Positions 60,484-64,000 of a stretch of 64,000 nucleotides of DNA are shown here, piece by piece; the stretch's first letter is position 1; every line of letters begins with the position of its first letter. The position numbers and the translations under genes were made by a program. Under the pieces are notes generated by a model. That model did not search any database, was not told where the DNA came from, and was given only the letters and a program-made list of their open reading frames with translations. The stretch covers positions 1-64,000 of the forward strand of contig NZ_JAMQOJ010000010.1 of assembly GCF_031626495.1 (NCBI RefSeq), given 5' to 3'. The DNA is from Natrinema sp031626495 (GTDB lineage: Archaea; Halobacteriota; Halobacteria; Halobacteriales; Natrialbaceae).

Positions 60484-61260
60484 ATGACCCGGTACTTCGT
60501 AGACACCAACTGCCTGCTCGGACTCACCTTCATCAATGACCGGTGGTACCCTGACGCCAAACGATTGTTCGACACCGACAACACGATCTACACCGGGAAG
60601 AACGCCGTCTACGAGTACTGCTCCAGCACCGGGGACAACAGTCGGCGTTCCGCCGACATCCGGTTAGACCGGGACGAAGGCCTGTACGGGGAGAAACGGG
60701 CGAAGCTCCGGTTGAAGCTGAGGCAGTTCGGGAAGATGCTGCAAACCTACAGTGACGACGAGCTCGATATTGAGACGGTGATGGACGAGTACGTCGAGCG
60801 GTTCGACATGAAGGAGTCCGAGGAGAAGGAGGTGCGGCCTCGGCTCCAGAAGTACTTTGAGTGGTACTTCGAGAAGGAGGGCGAGCTCACTCGGCGGACA
60901 GCTCGGGAGGCTGCTCGGAAGCTGAAGGACGTCTTGATGGAGCGGTCGATCAAGCATAAGGACCAGATCGAGGCCCGTGTCTATCTGGAACCGATGCGGG
61001 ACCGCGAGTATCCCGACGTCGAGAAGCGGTTGAAGGAATGGCCAGTCCACATGAAGAACAACGCGGATATCGCGTTGATCTGTGACGCCGTGTTCCTGAA
61101 GGAGGAAATCGGTATCAGCCACTTCGTGACCGGCGACTTCACGGACATCTACTCGAATCAGGACTGGATCCATGAGAACCTCGGGTTTAGCGTGCTGTAC
61201 TTGCTGGAGACGTTCGCGGGCGAAGAGAAGTCTACAGCAGGACTGGACTTGGACGACTAG
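60484..61260 (+). CDS. PIN-domain nuclease, long variant
   Basis: A 258-residue PIN protein. FVDTNCLLGL (Asp), NAVYEYCSS (Glu), NNADIALICDAVFL (Asp), FVTGDFTDIYS (Asp) give the four acidic positions. The 100-residue helical insert (DRDEGLYGEKRAKLRLKLRQFGK...EKEVRPRLQKYFEWYFEKEGE) makes it about twice the length of VapC. It is close after the DUF4065-like gene. RNA cleavage is expected from family knowledge. Confidence 0.75.
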   Translation: MTRYFVDTNCLLGLTFINDRWYPDAKRLFDTDNTIYTGKNAVYEYCSSTGDNSRRSADIRLDRDEGLYGEKRAKLRLKLRQFGKMLQTYSDDELDIETVMDEYVERFDMKESEEKEVRPRLQKYFEWYFEKEGELTRRTAREAARKLKDVLMERSIKHKDQIEARVYLEPMRDREYPDVEKRLKEWPVHMKNNADIALICDAVFLKEEIGISHFVTGDFTDIYSNQDWIHENLGFSVLYLLETFAGEEKSTAGLDLDD

Positions 61261-61281
61261 TCTGTATAGGCTGAAAAGGAC

Positions 61282-63243
61282 TCAAGCGAACGGGTCTGCT
61301 TCACAGTCTTCGGTGAGATGAGTCTGTACATCCATCGTCACTTCGCCACAAAGCTCGCACTCGATGGGGCCGTGGCCAGCCTCTTCATCGATGACCTGGA
61401 GACGAAGAGAGTGCTCGATATGCCAGAATCCGGACTCCCCAATGGAGTAATTGACCAGAATGTCCGGTGGCTGGGTTCTGTCGTCCCTGATTGATAGAGC
61501 ATCAATGAAGGGTTCGACATCGTCCACATCCTCCTGCAATTCCTGAACTAGCTCGTCGAAGGATCCTGAATACCCTTCGAGACCGAGGGTGAACTCGTCG
61601 CCTTCTTCACCCCACTCCCGTTCGAACTCTTCAGCCATCTCGTCGCTCTCGAATTCGAACCCGAAATCGAACGCACCCCAGATACTCCCTACCAGCTCGG
61701 ACTCTAACTTGTCTCCCGCTCGGGTAACACGGTCAACGTAGACTCCAGTGACGACGGCGTCCTCCCCGATTTCACGGAGATTTTCAACAGCTTCTATCGC
61801 ATCATCCCGTTCGAGATCCGCCTCAATTGCTTCCCGGATAACTTCGGCGTGGGACTCAGCCATTTCGAGAGGTACCGGGATTTTCGTGCCTGTGATCAGC
61901 TGAAGGTAGTACAGCTGTTCAATGAGCTCCCGTTCAAACGGGTCATAAAGGGAGGGAATGTTGAACGAGGTTGGTGAGCCGACTTCGAATTCTTCCCCTC
62001 GATCCTTATCGTGAAGCTCTGTGTTGTCGACACCCTCTCCTTGCTGGAGATCCTCCAGTTCGAGGAGTTCGTAGTACTGCTGGACATCGATCTCGTTCAG
62101 AGTGAACGTGAAGTTGAGACCGAAGAGCGGCTGAGGAGTCAGTCCCTGAACCCCCTGCTGTGCCAGCGTTACCATCACCGGATACTCTGGAGAGATAGAA
62201 TCCTCGTTTTCAGTGATTATCTGGAGGGTCCTCCCGTCCAAACTGAGCCGACTGGCGACGGTACGTTCAGATGTGGATTCCGCCAGTAGCTCCGCGATCT
62301 CCTCTGTCCGCGGAAGAATTAGGACGCTGTGTGGATTCCAGACTTTCACCCATCTCTGCGGCGATTCCTCACCGTCTGAGGGACCGTAGAACGGAACGCT
62401 GAACTCGCGTTCCTCTTCTATCGCTGCCTTTGCTATTCGCCGGAGATACGTGAAGAGGTCATGAACGCGTTCAGCTATGTCCAGCGAGTGCTCAATGAGG
62501 TGGTCAACCGGGATTCCGGTCAAATAGGCCTTGCCCCCGTGCTTGCAAAGGAAGAGTGCGAAGTCGAGGTCAACCGCGACATCTACATCTTCTTCCCCAT
62601 CTCTTGAGATTTGGAACTCGTTGTCTGTCTGGGGGATTATCCGATTCCCGTGTTTGACTGCGTTATACGCGTTCTCGAACTCTAGATAGAAGTTCCCGAT
62701 ATCCTGTATCTGGCCGTCCAGTATCTCGGCTGACTGCTCAACGAGGTCTTCAATCGAGTCTGCCGATAACTCGTCGAGATCTATCTGTTCTAACTGCTCT
62801 TCGTCTGCGTCCTCTGTGATGAATCGGTAGCCAAACAGCGATTCTAGGAGGTCTCGGTAATCGGCCTCGATATCATGGTCGTCCAAGTACTCCGCAACTT
62901 CTCCATCGTTGAGTTTGGTGTAGAACGTCTTCACCTCGCTTGGGTAGGTGGATATGAGATACTTCACTAAGCCCTCTCGTCCCTTGATGTAGGCGAGATA
63001 GTAGATACTGAATGCTTCCACGTACTGCATCACAGACTGGAAGATCTCGACCTTCGAGTGGACGAGTACTTCATCGTCTTTCCCGTCGGTATCTACCTCG
63101 ACTCCCCGGTTGAGTTTCTGTTTGGAGTCCTGGATATGGTAATAGAGGATATCAGGATCGTGGGTTAGGTCGATGAATTCCTCGGGGGTTCGGTCGTCTG
63201 ATTCTGACGAGAACTCTATACTCCCAAGAAAGTCCTCTGGCAT
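61282..63243 (-). CDS. large acidic protein with HEPN-like motif and C-terminal zinc finger
   Basis: A 653-residue, very acidic protein. At about residue 190-215, NFYLEFENAYNAVKHGNRIIPQ fits an HEPN-like region (KHGxR), preceded by helices (IFQSVMQYVEAFSIYYLAYIKGREG). Middle (about 380-520) is strand-rich with no match. The C-terminus has CELCGEVTMDVQTHLTEDC, a C2HC-type finger. Start ATG 63243 with a TATA box (CTATTTAAAC, 63264-63272) 26 bp upstream, so it is likely leaderless. It is convergent with the PIN gene and could be an RNase effector of the defence block. Family not recognised. Confidence 0.6.
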   Translation of the reverse strand: MPEDFLGSIEFSSESDDRTPEEFIDLTHDPDILYYHIQDSKQKLNRGVEVDTDGKDDEVLVHSKVEIFQSVMQYVEAFSIYYLAYIKGREGLVKYLISTYPSEVKTFYTKLNDGEVAEYLDDHDIEADYRDLLESLFGYRFITEDADEEQLEQIDLDELSADSIEDLVEQSAEILDGQIQDIGNFYLEFENAYNAVKHGNRIIPQTDNEFQISRDGEEDVDVAVDLDFALFLCKHGGKAYLTGIPVDHLIEHSLDIAERVHDLFTYLRRIAKAAIEEEREFSVPFYGPSDGEESPQRWVKVWNPHSVLILPRTEEIAELLAESTSERTVASRLSLDGRTLQIITENEDSISPEYPVMVTLAQQGVQGLTPQPLFGLNFTFTLNEIDVQQYYELLELEDLQQGEGVDNTELHDKDRGEEFEVGSPTSFNIPSLYDPFERELIEQLYYLQLITGTKIPVPLEMAESHAEVIREAIEADLERDDAIEAVENLREIGEDAVVTGVYVDRVTRAGDKLESELVGSIWGAFDFGFEFESDEMAEEFEREWGEEGDEFTLGLEGYSGSFDELVQELQEDVDDVEPFIDALSIRDDRTQPPDILVNYSIGESGFWHIEHSLRLQVIDEEAGHGPIECELCGEVTMDVQTHLTEDCEADPFA

Positions 63244-63267
63244 ATTTGACGAGACGAGGAGGTTTGT

Positions 63268-63345
63268 TTAAATAGTTCCGCAAGGATGGAGTGACGCGTT
63301 GTCGAGACCAGTTCGTTCGTGTGCTTCTGGTCGTTCTTCAGACAT
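63268..63345 (-). pseudogene. stump of a backbone gene with hairpin leader 17
   Basis: A 25-codon frame starting MSEERPEAHERTG, preceded by a weaker hairpin leader (63375-63393, loop TGGAGGGGCGGA, after GTTCATTTG). It ends at the promoter of the 653-aa gene. Together with the leader it looks like the beginning of a backbone gene cut by the insertion of the defence block. Confidence 0.4.
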
Positions 63346-63563
63346 TGATGCTTGGGGACATGTTTTGGTGTGACCTCCGCCCCTCCAGGGGGCAAATGAA
63401 CAGACTGCGTCGCGACAGCGGTCTTGTTTCTGGGTACACCACTCCCAAAGCTGTGACTCCGGTTGTGGCTGCCGGCCGACCGGAGGGAGGCCGGCAGCGG
63501 AGGGTGGGGCGGTGGGGTCTGGGTCGGTTCGGCACACAGAAAAAAAGAGGGTTACCCCGACTG

Positions 63564-64000
63564 CTACTCTTCCCACCACCGACCGCGCTCCGGGAACTCG
63601 ATCCGTGACCACCCGGTCAGCGCGATTGAACACCGGCCTTCGTACCAGTTCTTGGCTACTGCCCGGAACCGCACCTTTTGACCTTCACGCACCACGGTTT
63701 GATTGCTCTTCTCCCAGCAGGTGAACTTGATTTTCCCGCTGTCATCCGCTATCAGCCCGACTTGCTGGATGCTCGTTGAGGAAGGCTCCCAGAGCGTCTC
63801 GATGGTCCCTTCGACCGTCACCTCACCGACCGGGACGTCCGGCACGTCCGCGATAGGCACGATCGCCCCCGGCGCCGCCTTCAGTTCTTCGAGGGTCTCC
63901 AGCACCGCCTTCGTGACGTCCCGCCCGCGCTGCACCTTCTCGGCCAGCTGCTTCGCGACGACCGCTCTCGACCAGCCGCCCTGCACTTCGTCGCTGATTC
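63564..64000 (-). CDS. RPA-like single-stranded DNA-binding protein (5' end outside window)
   Basis: The visible 140+ residues end with an OB fold: DVPVGEVTVEGTIETLWEPSSTSIQQVGLIADDSGKIKFTCWEKSNQTVVREGQKVRFRAVAKNWYEGRCSIALTGWSRIEF. The V-EGxIxxLW...DDSGxIxFTxWxxS pattern is that of haloarchaeal replication factor A proteins. The helical part before it (GGWSRAVVAKQLAEKVQRGRDVTKAVLETLEEL) is also typical. The frame runs off the edge, so the start lies beyond 64000. It fits the replication character of the element. Confidence 0.85.
   Translation of the reverse strand, partial: ISDEVQGGWSRAVVAKQLAEKVQRGRDVTKAVLETLEELKAAPGAIVPIADVPDVPVGEVTVEGTIETLWEPSSTSIQQVGLIADDSGKIKFTCWEKSNQTVVREGQKVRFRAVAKNWYEGRCSIALTGWSRIEFPERGRWWEE

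Overview
The window looks like part of a haloarchaeal plasmid, megaplasmid or large integrated element. The proteins are strongly acidic, many starts appear leaderless with TATA boxes about 26 bp upstream, and the gene content is archaeal: two Orc1/Cdc6 proteins, a TFIIB, an RPA-like protein, a family B DNA polymerase, Tfx and HxlR regulators, and HNH-repeat proteins. I found no rRNA, no convincing tRNA and no CRISPR array. The sequence alone does not settle the species.

Layout. 0-6.1 kb: a DNA methylase (cut by the window edge) convergent with a PLD-nuclease/SNF2-helicase fusion, probably a restriction or defence pair. 6.2-8.3 kb: a membrane-anchored TIR-like protein with a RipA-like membrane protein and a decayed second membrane-protein copy. 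8.5-10.2 kb: a first Cdc6 and an SRAP protease. 10.5-12.4 kb: a GmrSD-type nuclease with a stop at codon 4. 12.7-16.1 kb: a RecA-like protein, a small protein and a divergent PolB. 16.2-18.8 kb: a replication origin with many ORB-type repeats around a second Orc1/Cdc6. 19-29 kb: a regulator, VapBC, SWIM and ArdC-like backbone genes, an ACR3-type arsenite exporter, a fluoride riboswitch with paired CrcB, an HNH-repeat nuclease, and a nickel exporter with NikR. 29-33 kb: flavin disulfide reductase, mercuric reductase and an HxlR regulator. 34-37.5 kb: a tungstate/molybdate ABC operon divergent from a Tfx regulator. 37.6-46.2 kb: duplicated backbone genes, a RelE/RHH toxin-antitoxin pair, an Mrr-like nuclease and a 960-aa zinc-finger-array helicase. 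46.4-49.1 kb: panB and an IS1341-type TnpB element inserted in a decayed gene. 49-56.5 kb: backbone genes of unknown function, a TumE-like pair and a plasmid TFIIB. 56.6-63.3 kb: a defence block with a SPARDA-type system (DREN-APAZ plus short Argonaute), a Panacea-like/PIN pair and a 653-aa HEPN-like protein. The end holds the 3' part of an RPA-like gene.

Two repeat systems stand out. First, at least sixteen minus-strand genes or gene remnants carry the same leader: a T-rich TATA-like run followed at once by a GC-rich hairpin. The stem sequence changes from copy to copy but pairing is kept, and the loop holds a GGGTG/GGGCG core. These mark an ordered, co-oriented backbone into which metal-resistance, defence and IS modules have been inserted. 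Two insertions left only the leader and the first codons of the interrupted gene. Second, six copies of an inverted repeat with 10-bp arms TTAACCAACA / TGTTGGTTAA and a 21-23 bp spacer lie between modules and next to promoters. Either could be the signature of an undescribed plasmid regulatory or modular-exchange system.
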